Position numbers and translations under genes: made by a program. From Clostridiales bacterium (GTDB lineage: Bacteria; Bacillota; Clostridia; Saccharofermentanales; UBA5734): 5,734 nucleotides of DNA. The DNA is taken from positions 1 to 5,734 of the forward strand of contig DOFA01000125.1 of the NCBI GenBank assembly GCA_003532195.1, read 5' to 3'. The notes under the pieces were generated by a model. That model was not told the DNA's origin. It saw nothing but the letters and a program-made list of their open reading frames with translations, and made no database searches. Shown here piece after piece: positions 1-5,734 of the stretch (positions are counted from its first letter, which is position 1; each line of letters starts with the position of its first letter).

Positions 1-731
1 TCCTGCTGCTCGGTTTCGGCGGGATTTTGCTGCTGGTGCTGCTGGCCTCGCCCTGGCTTCATATTCAGGACTTGATTCCCTGGATTGGGCATCTGCTGCT
101 CGGGTTTGTGCGCTGGCTTCTGAGCTTGTTGAAATTCAATTCGGGTGAAACGACCGAAACAACAGCTGAACCGGCAGCCACGGAGCCTGCATCCAGCGAG
201 CCGATTCTGCCGGATGCCGGCCAAACACCGGAATGGCTGCAGGTTTTGTATGCTATTTTGGAATACCTGCTGTATGGCTTGATTGCCATAGCCCTGCTGG
301 CCGGACTGGTTTATCTCCTCTATTCCTTGTACCGCCGGTTCCGGGACAGCGTGCCACATGAAAATGATGTGTTGGAGTCCTTGCTGCCCAAGGTATCGGA
401 CCAGGTCCGCATCCGGTTCAACCGTGAACGCAGCCGTCTGGCCAGACAATTCGGCCAAAGCCCGGACCAGCGGATCCGGCGCCTGTATTACCGCCTGATC
501 GAGGACCAGGCCGCAATGGGATTTCAAATCGCCGCCGGGATGACGCCGCGGCAGATCGCCGCCGGCCTGCTGCAGACAAAATCGCTGGATATCCGGGAAA
601 TCACCGGCCTGTATGAAAAAGCACGTTACGGAACCGGACTATGCACGGCAGCAGACGCCAGAAGAATGCATGGCTTGTGCCGGGACATCAATCGCCGGAA
701 GGTCATTGACAGCACAAGCGGGAACACGTAA
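1..731 (+). CDS. DUF4129-like membrane protein, C-terminal part (5' end outside window)
   Basis: The frame is open to the left edge, so the gene is truncated at its start; the TTG at 27 lies inside a hydrophobic run and need not be the true start. Residue numbers below count from that TTG. A hydrophobic segment covers about 1-11, preceded by eight more mostly hydrophobic residues. A second hydrophobic or amphipathic stretch (about 15-36) follows, then a Thr/Glu/Ala/Pro-rich linker (39-68), a strong membrane span (about 76-100) and the basic stop-transfer residues YRRFR. The soluble tail (about 145-205) has the pattern RRLYYRL...MTPRQIA...LYEKARYG, which resembles DUF4129, the domain usually found at the C-terminus of TgpA-like transglutaminases or in small membrane proteins beside MoxR/DUF58 genes. 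No transglutaminase core is visible in this part. The molecular function is unknown; the family is often linked to envelope functions. It ends with TAA, 83 bases before purF. Confidence 0.75.
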   Translation, partial: LLLGFGGILLLVLLASPWLHIQDLIPWIGHLLLGFVRWLLSLLKFNSGETTETTAEPAATEPASSEPILPDAGQTPEWLQVLYAILEYLLYGLIAIALLAGLVYLLYSLYRRFRDSVPHENDVLESLLPKVSDQVRIRFNRERSRLARQFGQSPDQRIRRLYYRLIEDQAAMGFQIAAGMTPRQIAAGLLQTKSLDIREITGLYEKARYGTGLCTAADARRMHGLCRDINRRKVIDSTSGNT

Positions 732-734
732 GCT
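706..734 (+). promoter_or_regulatory. Candidate sigma-A-type promoter for purF
   Basis: A perfect TTGACA (706-711) is followed after 17 bases by TAAGCT (729-734). The second box matches TATAAT at only three positions, but these are T1, A2 and T6, the most conserved ones. It lies over the last codons and stop of the DUF4129 gene. It would start transcription near 741 and give a leader of about 70 bases that carries the hairpins upstream of purF. The match could be chance, because TTGACA here also encodes part of the upstream protein. Confidence 0.4.
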
Positions 735-750
735 TTTCTATGTTGAGGGA

Positions 751-767
751 AGCGGGCGGAGCCCGCT
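751..767 (+). other. GC-rich hairpin in the purF leader
   Basis: AGCGGGC (751-757) and GCCCGCT (761-767) form a perfect 7-bp stem with a 3-base GGA loop. It is not followed by a T-run, so it does not look like an intrinsic terminator on the plus strand; on the minus strand no T-run follows it either. It could stabilise the 5' end of a purF transcript, act as part of an attenuator, or be a remnant repeat. Confidence 0.6.
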
Positions 768-787
768 AAAACCGAGTCCCGTTTTAG
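766..787 (+). other. Second hairpin in the purF leader, sharing two bases with the first
   Basis: CTAAAAC (766-772) and GTTTTAG (781-787) form a perfect 7-bp stem around an 8-base loop. Bases 766-767 are also used by the preceding GC-rich stem, so the two structures abut and compete at their junction. The stem is AT-rich and followed by GGCTGTC rather than a U-tract, so it is not a standard terminator. Its role is unknown. Confidence 0.5.
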
Positions 788-800
788 GCTGTCAGGCCTG

Positions 801-806
801 AGGAGG
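801..806 (+). promoter_or_regulatory. Ribosome binding site of purF
   Basis: AGGAGG stands 8 bases before the GTG at 815 and fixes that start. An in-frame TAG at 785-787 rules out a distant upstream start. The site directly abuts the palindrome TCAGGCCTGA (792-801), and GCCT (796-799) could pair weakly with AGGC (804-807) inside the site. Confidence 0.85.
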
Positions 807-814
807 CAGATATC

Positions 815-2167
815 GTGCATGAAGCGTGCGGCATATTCGGCGTCTATGGCCCCGAGGGGATGGACGCTGCGCCATTGGTGTATTTTGGCCTGTTCGCCCT
901 GCAGCACCGGGGGCAGGAGAGCTGCGGCATCGCAGCCAATCAGGGAGGGGAAATCAGGCTTTACAAGGATATGGGCCTGGTCCATGAAGTTTTCCAGGAA
1001 AGCCAGCTGGCCGGACTCCCCGGGCGGTCAGCGATTGGCCATGTGCGGTATGCGACATCCGGACCCAGTGTCCGCGAGAACGCACAGCCGCTGGTGACCC
1101 GCTACAGCAAAGGTCAGATGGCGCTGGCGCATAACGGCAATCTGTCTAACACGGCCGATCTGCGCCGCCGGCTGGAAGATCAGGGGGCAATCTTCCAGAC
1201 CTCGATCGACTCGGAGATCATTGCTTATCTGATTGCGCGCGGCCGGGCGGCCAGTTCGTCGGTCGAGGATGCTGTGTGCCTGGCGATGCAGGAGCTTCAG
1301 GGCGCTTACTGCCTGCTGCTGCTGAGCCGGGGCAAACTGATCGCGGTACGCGATCCCCTTGGTTTTCGTCCGCTTTGCCTGGGTAAGCTGGGCGAGGCGG
1401 TTGTTTTTGCGTCGGAGTCCTGCGCCCTCGATGCGATCGGCGCAACCTTTATCCGCGATGTGGATCCGGGTGAGATTGTGATCGCCGACAAGCAGGGCTT
1501 GCGTTCGCTGCGGACAAATTGCCGCGGGCTGAATCGCAAATGCATTTTCGAATATATCTATTTTGCGCGGCCGGATAGCCTGATCGACGGGATCAGCGTC
1601 CATGAAGCCCGTCTGGCTGCCGGCCGCTTGCTGGCCCGCCAGCATCCGGCCCAGGCCGATCTGGTTCTCGGGGTGCCTGATTCCGGCATCGATGCGGCGA
1701 TTGGTTTCAGCCAGGCTTCGGGGATCCCTTATGGCAAAGGGTTTGTCAAAAATAATTACATTGGCCGGACCTTTATCAAGCCCAGCCAGGAACAGCGCGA
1801 AACCGCGGTCCGGATCAAACTCAACCCGATCGCATCCAGCGTCGCCGGGAAAAGGGTGGTCATGGTCGATGATTCCATTGTGCGCGGCACAACCAGCGCG
1901 CGCATCATCCATATGCTCAAGCAAGCCGGCGCCCGGGAAGTTCATGTACGGATCAGCGCGCCGCCGTTTCTCTGGCCTTGCTACTTCGGCACCGATATTC
2001 CGTCAACCGATGAGCTGACAGCCCGCAAGCATACGCAAGAGGAAATCCGGCGCCAGATCGGGGCTGATTCTTTGGGTTTTCTGCAGTTGGACAGCCTGGG
2101 TGAAATGCTTGGCGAGACGGGGAAGCGGTATTGCGATGCCTGTTTCAGCGGCGATTATCCGATGTGA
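815..2167 (+). CDS. purF: Amidophosphoribosyltransferase (glutamine PRPP amidotransferase)
   Basis: This enzyme makes 5-phosphoribosylamine from PRPP and glutamine, the committed step of de novo purine synthesis in the cytoplasm. The 450-residue protein starts with GTG after a strong AGGAGG. The class II glutaminase domain (about 5-235) has Cys5 as N-terminal nucleophile once the leader MHEA is removed, HRGQES (31-36), GHVRYATSG (75-83) with Arg78, and HNGNL (106-110). The phosphoribosyltransferase domain follows, with the flexible loop KNNYIGRTF (312-320) and the PRPP-binding loop [13 protein letters not shown] (349-361). Cys243, Cys389, Cys440 and Cys443 fit the four ligands of the 4Fe-4S cluster of the Bacillus-type enzyme, which makes oxygen-sensitive turnover likely. 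The protein stops shortly after the last Cys pair, somewhat shorter than the roughly 476-residue B. subtilis protein. No other pur gene is beside it. Its 3' end overlaps rluF on the other strand by 23 bases. Confidence 0.97.
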   Translation: MHEACGIFGVYGPEGMDAAPLVYFGLFALQHRGQESCGIAANQGGEIRLYKDMGLVHEVFQESQLAGLPGRSAIGHVRYATSGPSVRENAQPLVTRYSKGQMALAHNGNLSNTADLRRRLEDQGAIFQTSIDSEIIAYLIARGRAASSSVEDAVCLAMQELQGAYCLLLLSRGKLIAVRDPLGFRPLCLGKLGEAVVFASESCALDAIGATFIRDVDPGEIVIADKQGLRSLRTNCRGLNRKCIFEYIYFARPDSLIDGISVHEARLAAGRLLARQHPAQADLVLGVPDSGIDAAIGFSQASGIPYGKGFVKNNYIGRTFIKPSQEQRETAVRIKLNPIASSVAGKRVVMVDDSIVRGTTSARIIHMLKQAGAREVHVRISAPPFLWPCYFGTDIPSTDELTARKHTQEEIRRQIGADSLGFLQLDSLGEMLGETGKRYCDACFSGDYPM

Positions 2168-2924
2168 ATTCGGGATCCGGTGATGAATCGCTGATCAGGC
2201 GGCGGATTTCGGCGATTTCCCGGACTGTCAGATTGCGCCATTCGCCGGGCCTGAGGTTGCCCAAGGTGACGTTCATGATGCGAATCCGCACCAAACGCAG
2301 GACTTCGTAGCCAAAATATTCGCACATGCGCCGGATCTGACGGTTCATGCCCTGAACTAAAATGATTCGGAAACTGCGGACCCCTTCGGCGCGAATCCGG
2401 CAAGGGCGGGTTACCGTGCCGAGAATCGGCACGCCGCCGGCCATGCCGGCGAGAAATGGCTCAGTGATCGGTTTATCGACTGTAACAAGGTATTCTTTCT
2501 CATGACGGTTGCCGGCGCGCAGAATTTTATTGACGATCGAGCCGTCATTAGTCAAGAAAATCAGCCCTTCGGAATCGCGGTCGAGCCGGCCGACCGGGAA
2601 CAGCCTTTTTTCATGATGGATCAGTCGGATGATATTGTCGCTGCGCCGCTCATCGGTCGTGCTGGTAATGCCGGCCGGCTTATTTATAGCCAGATAAACC
2701 AGGTCGTCGTCGATGAGAATCGGTTCTCCGTTGATCCGGACCGTCTGGCCGGGCCGGACACGGCTGCCCAGGCTGGCCGGCTGGTCATCAAGGGTGACCT
2801 GGCCGCCGGTTATCAGGCGATCAGCTTCGCGCCGGCTGCAGACGCCGCTGTCGGCGATATATTTGTTGATGCGGACGCCGGAATAGCCGACCGGATCGGA
2901 CAGGGCATCATTGCAGTTTTTCAT
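2145..2924 (-). CDS. rluF: 23S rRNA pseudouridine synthase, RluF type
   Basis: Members of this family convert uridine to pseudouridine in rRNA; E. coli RluF acts on U2604 of 23S rRNA. The 259-residue protein has an S4 RNA-binding domain (about 17-65, [20 protein letters not shown]) followed by an RsuA/RluB-family synthase domain. The catalytic motif [10 protein letters not shown] (112-121) contains the expected catalytic Asp115. Three later stretches match E. coli RluF closely from memory: [21 protein letters not shown] (133-154), VPILGTVT (165-172) and [15 protein letters not shown] (194-208). This is why RluF is preferred over RluB or RluE. The ATG at 2924 gives 16 residues before the S4 domain. 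It overlaps the end of the preceding stress-protein gene by 17 bases and has only a weak Shine-Dalgarno sequence, so translational coupling is likely. The C-terminal tail is short, without the long basic extension of E. coli RluF, and overlaps the 3' end of purF by 23 bases. Confidence 0.88.
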   Translation of the reverse strand: MKNCNDALSDPVGYSGVRINKYIADSGVCSRREADRLITGGQVTLDDQPASLGSRVRPGQTVRINGEPILIDDDLVYLAINKPAGITSTTDERRSDNIIRLIHHEKRLFPVGRLDRDSEGLIFLTNDGSIVNKILRAGNRHEKEYLVTVDKPITEPFLAGMAGGVPILGTVTRPCRIRAEGVRSFRIILVQGMNRQIRRMCEYFGYEVLRLVRIRIMNVTLGNLRPGEWRNLTVREIAEIRRLISDSSPDPEFTSDNRR

Positions 2925-3309
2925 CGTATGCCGGCACCAGTTGCATTTGACCGGTTTCGCCCAGGGTGATAACCGGCAATTGGGGGAACTTCTCTTCCAG
3001 ACCGGAGATAAAAATGCTTTGGCCCAGGTCGGGAGGCATGCCGACGATCACATACTGAACATCATTGTTGTGGAGGTATTCAACGACTGCTTCCACGGCA
3101 TAATCGTGGAAGATAATGATCATTTCGGCGCCCAGTTTTTTCGAATAATTGAAAAGGTATTCGACCTCATCGCTGCCAAACCAAAATTCGGTTCGGCGGG
3201 GACGGACGCAGATGACTTTAAGCTGATTTTCCGTGATGTCGGCGAGCTTCTTGCCGGCATCGATCAAACGGCCGCAGGATTCCTGATCCGTAACACAGAC
3301 CAGCACCAT
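2908..3309 (-). CDS. Small universal stress protein-like protein, KdpD-USP type
   Basis: The 133-residue protein begins [15 protein letters not shown] (2-16), the pattern of the USP domain inside KdpD potassium-sensing kinases, where the strand VLVCV is followed by a Ser/Cys-rich helix and LAD. It continues with LKVICVRP (30-37), an alpha-helical middle with [13 protein letters not shown] (57-69), and VQYVIVGMP (84-92), completing a Rossmann-like alpha/beta fold with LPVITL (111-116) as last strand. The usual ATP-binding motif of UspA proteins, G-x2-G-x9-G-(S/T), is not evident: VGMPPDLG does not fit it. No transmembrane or kinase part is present, so this is a stand-alone USP domain, probably cytoplasmic. 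It lies directly after a sensor kinase gene and may be part of that unit; a link to the phosphorelay is inference from position only. The start is supported by a Shine-Dalgarno sequence, and its end overlaps the start of rluF by 17 bases. Confidence 0.75.
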   Translation of the reverse strand: MVLVCVTDQESCGRLIDAGKKLADITENQLKVICVRPRRTEFWFGSDEVEYLFNYSKKLGAEMIIIFHDYAVEAVVEYLHNNDVQYVIVGMPPDLGQSIFISGLEEKFPQLPVITLGETGQMQLVPAYDEKLQ

Positions 3310-3317
3310 GATGACAT

Positions 3318-3326
3318 CTTCCTTTC
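3318..3326 (-). promoter_or_regulatory. Ribosome binding site of the USP-like gene
   Basis: On the minus strand GAAAGGAAG is present, with AGGAAG ending 8 bases before the ATG at 3309. This supports that start over the out-of-frame ATG 11 bases upstream. Confidence 0.75.
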
Positions 3327-3356
3327 AGATTGTGATTCATCCGTCTCTATTCACAG

Positions 3357-3418
3357 TCTATCGGTTAAATATGAAGAGAGTATGTACACGTTACAACATT
3401 TCTATATCGGTTCAATAT
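3357..3418. repeat. Imperfect direct repeat around the kinase/USP gap
   Basis: TCTATCGGTTAAATAT (3357-3372) recurs as TCTATATCGGTTCAATAT (3401-3418). The copies differ by one 2-base insertion and one substitution, and their starts are 44 bases apart, close to four helical turns. One copy overlaps the possible -10 box and the other covers the kinase stop codon. Paired sites of this kind could be an operator, but there is no independent evidence of binding. Confidence 0.4.
3368..3396 (-). promoter_or_regulatory. Possible promoter for the USP-like gene and rluF
   Basis: On the minus strand TTGTAA (3391-3396, four of six matches to TTGACA) is followed after exactly 17 bases by CATATT (3368-3373, four of six matches to TATAAT). 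It lies in the only real gap of the minus-strand cluster, so a second promoter here is plausible. Both boxes are weak and the region is AT-richer than its surroundings, so a chance match is possible. Confidence 0.3.
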
Positions 3419-5246
3419 CGATCCCTGCTCCTGCCGCCGGCTTTGCGGCCTGGTCGGCCCGGTCAAGCGTGAAGGTGAAGGTCGAACCTTGTCCGGACTG
3501 ACTCTGGACGCGGATAATCTGCCCCATCTGGAGCAGAATTTCCCGGGCTATCGCCAGACCAAGCCCTGTTCCGGGCTGATGATGCGCCTGGTCGGCTTTG
3601 AAGAAACGGTCAAATACTCTCGGCTGGTCCTCCGGAGCGATGCCGATGCCGCGATCCTGCACAGAAACCTGAACCTGCTTTTCGTTCCAGTCCAGGAGCA
3701 AATTGATTTTCCCGCCTTCCGGCGAGTATTTGATGGCGTTGTCGATCAGGATGATCAGAACCTGCTCAACGCGGTCAGGATTGCTGTTGACTTTCGGGCA
3801 GCGGTAAAGGTTAACGGGCAGAACCAGTTCCAGGCCATTTTCTTCAGCTTGGACTGACAGGCGATTGACAATGTCGGATAGAAAATCCCGGAGGCTGAAG
3901 ATCACTTTATCGATCGGCAGTGTGCCGGCTTGCAGCCGTGACAATTCGAGCATGTCATTGATCAGATGGGACAGGCGGATCGTTTCCCGGAGCATGATGC
4001 TATAATACCGCTGCCTGTCGCTGTCACTCGACACCAGGCCGTCTTTCAGGGGTTCGATCAGGGCCCGCATCGCGGTCAGGGGCGTGCGCAGTTCATGCGA
4101 CACATTGGCGACATAGTCGCGCCGTGTCTGCTCCAGATGTTCGGCTTCGGTGATGTCGCGGAACAAGCCGACCGCTCCGGCCACCTTGCCGGAAGCCTCG
4201 GCCAGGGGCGCTATCTGGCCCAGGATGCTGGCTCCGTTGCGGCGCAAGTTAATGCTGACATCCTGATTGGCAGTGATCGATTGGCGGTAAGCGGAAATCA
4301 AGAGCTGCCAGTCCGGCAGCTGTGAAAGGTCGGTCAGCGGCATCTGCGGGTTGTCCAGGCCGAGAAGGCAGCCGGCGACCGGATTGGCCTGCGTGATGCG
4401 GATTTCCAGATCCACGGCGATCAGGCCGTCGCTCATGCTTTCCAGGATCTGGCGCAGACGGTTTCGTTCCAGGGTCAAAGCGGACAGATTGGCAGCCAGG
4501 TCGCCGGACAGGTTATTCATGATGCTGGCCAATTCGCCGATCTCGCCCCGCAGCCGGGTATTGGCACGAACGCTGAAATTACCCTCAGCCATGGCCAGCG
4601 CGACATCGCGGGTCTGCCGCAAGGGACGGATCAGGCGGGCGGTCGCCCAGTAAGCCGGCATGACCATCAGGGCAAAAACCAGCAGGGAAGAGATCAGCAG
4701 GGCGGAATTCATGCTGCTCAGGCCGGCATTGAGTTCCGCCAGCGGCTGAACGAAAAAAACCGCGCCGGCAACCGTTTTCCTCTGCCCGAAAAGGATGGTG
4801 ACCGGAACGCCGACAAAAAGGACTTCCTGCGTGCCCAGACTGCTTTGCAGCTTGCGCCGGAACCAGAGGGAGGAATATTCTCCAGTCATCAAGGTTTCCA
4901 GGTTTTGATCAATTTCCGCCTGAATATCCGACTGTTCGATCGCTGAATCGTCCGGCAGCGAAGAATGGCGGATATCGCCGGTCAGACCATCCACCACGAA
5001 GATCCAGGCATCAAAAAAATCAAAGGCGGAATTCAGGATCGCATCGAAATAAGGATCATTTTCCAGAAAATTGGGTGATACGATGCGGGCGATAACTTCA
5101 GCGCGCGGCTGCATTTCCGCAACCTTGATCCGGGTGAAAACCGTGCGGGACAGGACATTGTAAAGGAGCGCCGTCAAGACCGCCCAGAGCAGCATCGCCA
5201 GAAGCAGCAGCGCCAGGACCTGGCGAAAAAAGACACTTTTCTGCAT
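3402..5246 (-). CDS. Membrane sensor histidine kinase, PhoR/WalK-like
   Basis: This is the sensor of a two-component system, autophosphorylating on His and passing phosphate to the adjacent regulator. Numbering from the ATG at 5246 gives 614 residues: first membrane span about 9-32, extracytoplasmic sensor region about 33-180, second span about 181-203, HAMP about 204-256 (RLIRPLR at its start), PAS about 261-368 (ILESMSDGLIAVD) and HisKA with phospho-acceptor His384 in NVSHELRTPL. The ATPase domain has an N box (Asn503 in DNAIKYSPEGG), G1 (DRGIGIAP, 531-538), an F box (RVFDRFFKAD) and G2 (GTGLGLAIA, 559-567); all key residues are present. Length and domain order match PhoR and WalK of Bacillota; no WalK partner genes follow it in this window, so no symbol is given. 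An earlier ATG at 5282 would add 12 residues but lies inside the regulator's conserved C-terminus without a good ribosome site. The ATG at 5246 follows the regulator stop by one base, with GAGG 12 bases before it. Confidence 0.9.
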   Translation of the reverse strand: MQKSVFFRQVLALLLLAMLLWAVLTALLYNVLSRTVFTRIKVAEMQPRAEVIARIVSPNFLENDPYFDAILNSAFDFFDAWIFVVDGLTGDIRHSSLPDDSAIEQSDIQAEIDQNLETLMTGEYSSLWFRRKLQSSLGTQEVLFVGVPVTILFGQRKTVAGAVFFVQPLAELNAGLSSMNSALLISSLLVFALMVMPAYWATARLIRPLRQTRDVALAMAEGNFSVRANTRLRGEIGELASIMNNLSGDLAANLSALTLERNRLRQILESMSDGLIAVDLEIRITQANPVAGCLLGLDNPQMPLTDLSQLPDWQLLISAYRQSITANQDVSINLRRNGASILGQIAPLAEASGKVAGAVGLFRDITEAEHLEQTRRDYVANVSHELRTPLTAMRALIEPLKDGLVSSDSDRQRYYSIMLRETIRLSHLINDMLELSRLQAGTLPIDKVIFSLRDFLSDIVNRLSVQAEENGLELVLPVNLYRCPKVNSNPDRVEQVLIILIDNAIKYSPEGGKINLLLDWNEKQVQVSVQDRGIGIAPEDQPRVFDRFFKADQAHHQPGTGLGLAIAREILLQMGQIIRVQSQSGQGSTFTFTLDRADQAAKPAAGAGIDIEPI

Positions 5247-5247
5247 G

Positions 5248-5734
5248 TCAGTGGAAAACCTCGAATTTGTAACCGACGCCATAGACGGTGATCAGGCCCC
5301 ATGCGGCGTCCGGTAAAGTAATTTTCTGGCGGATCCGCTTGATATGGGTGTCGACCGTGCGGGTATCGCCAAAATAGTCATAGCCCCAGACCTGAGACAA
5401 AATCTGTTCCCGATCCATGACCTGCCCGGGGTGAGAAGCCAGAAGGTGCAGGATTTCCACTTCCTTTGGCGTAAAAGGTATGTTTTCGCCGCCGACTTTC
5501 ACCTGGTAATTATCGAGGTTGATCTCCAACCCGGTGAAACGCAGGACCGAGCGGTTCTCCTGGCGCGCTTCGCCCAATCGCCGCAGGACCGCCTTGATCC
5601 TGGCAATGACTTCGCGCGGGCTGAAAGGCTTGACAATATAGTCATCGGCTCCCAGTTCCAATCCGAGAACGCGGTCGATCTCTTCGCCTTTGGCAGTCAG
5701 CATGATGATCGGCACGGTGCTGCGGCGGCGGATT
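5248..5734 (-). CDS. Response regulator, OmpR/PhoB family (5' end outside window)
   Basis: This is the DNA-binding partner of the following sensor kinase. The frame runs off the right edge, so the N-terminal half of the receiver, including the phospho-accepting Asp, is not visible. About 162 codons remain. The receiver remnant shows VPIIMLTAKGEE with the conserved Thr, then LGADDYIVKPFSPREV with the invariant Lys. The GTG at 5715 lies in that conserved strand and is not a start. A short linker leads to a winged-helix domain with FTPKEVEILHLLASHPGQV, DREQILSQVWGYDYFGD, the recognition-helix region TRTVDTHIKRIRQKI, and the closing wing VYGVGYKFE. These are typical of PhoB/PhoP/WalR-like regulators. 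Its stop is separated by one base from the kinase ATG, which indicates cotranscription and probably translational coupling. The target genes cannot be told from the sequence. Confidence 0.95.
   Translation of the reverse strand, partial: IRRRSTVPIIMLTAKGEEIDRVLGLELGADDYIVKPFSPREVIARIKAVLRRLGEARQENRSVLRFTGLEINLDNYQVKVGGENIPFTPKEVEILHLLASHPGQVMDREQILSQVWGYDYFGDTRTVDTHIKRIRQKITLPDAAWGLITVYGVGYKFEVFH

Noticed and set aside
751..787. Intrinsic terminator after the DUF4129 gene
   Set aside because: The GC-rich stem has no following T-run on either strand, and the second stem is AT-rich and not followed by T residues.
732..814. Purine riboswitch upstream of purF
   Set aside because: The gap lacks the three-way junction layout and conserved loop sequences of the purine aptamer as I know them; only simple hairpins are present.
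1028..1945. A 305-codon open frame on the minus strand opposite purF
   Set aside because: It lies entirely within an unmistakable purF, its translation shows no recognisable domain, and long antisense frames are common in GC-rich coding DNA.
2166..2178. GAATTC and GGATCC (EcoRI and BamHI sites) one base apart, resembling a cloning polylinker
   Set aside because: The rluF frame reads through both sites and no other vector-like sequence or break in either gene is seen, so this is most simply coincidence.
2502..2969. A 155-codon plus-strand frame opposite rluF
   Set aside because: The opposite strand encodes a clear RluF with all key motifs; this frame is a by-product of its codon use.
3331..3355. 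CRP-like site TGTGA ... TCACA
   Set aside because: The half-sites are separated by 15 bases instead of 6, so the spacing does not fit a CRP/FNR site.
2911..3501. A 196-codon plus-strand frame opposite the USP-like gene and the kinase end
   Set aside because: It is antisense to two well-supported genes, has no ribosome site I can see, and its translation does not resemble a known family.

Overview
The window is a compact, gene-dense bacterial segment of moderately high GC (estimated by eye, not computed). It has two plus-strand genes on the left and four minus-strand genes on the right, and the two groups converge on each other at about position 2150. The protein types are all chromosomal housekeeping or signalling families: a DUF4129 membrane protein, an iron-sulfur-type PurF, an RluF pseudouridine synthase, a KdpD-like universal stress protein, and a sensor kinase/response regulator pair. 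PurF with a cleavable leader and four cluster cysteines, together with a PhoR/WalK-like HAMP-PAS kinase, points to Bacillota, most likely a GC-richer clostridial lineage. This placement is inferred from protein style, not from a marker gene. No mobile element, CRISPR array, tRNA or rRNA is visible.

Left side, plus strand. Positions 1-731 hold the C-terminal part of a membrane protein that ends in a DUF4129-like domain; the gene begins before the window. An 83-base gap (732-814) follows, with two adjacent hairpins, a 10-base palindrome and a strong Shine-Dalgarno sequence. purF (815-2167) encodes the first enzyme of de novo purine synthesis. A perfect TTGACA lies at the end of the upstream gene, so purF may have its own promoter and a structured leader of about 70 bases.

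Right side, minus strand, read from right to left. A response regulator cut by the window edge (5248-5734) is followed one base after its stop by a 614-residue sensor histidine kinase (3402-5246). After a 92-base gap comes a small KdpD-like universal stress protein (2908-3309). It overlaps by 17 bases the start of rluF (2145-2924), a 23S rRNA pseudouridine synthase. The order suggests one transcription unit, with a possible second promoter in the 92-base gap. That gap also contains an imperfect 16-18 base direct repeat.

The kinase and regulator form a canonical PhoR/PhoB-type phosphorelay; the signal it senses cannot be read from the sequence. The purF and rluF coding regions overlap tail to tail by 23 bases, with no room for a conventional terminator. 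I see no clearly new biological system. The best leads are the structured purF leader, the repeat in the kinase/stress-protein gap, the unusual small USP protein beside the two-component genes, and the very short PurF leader peptide.
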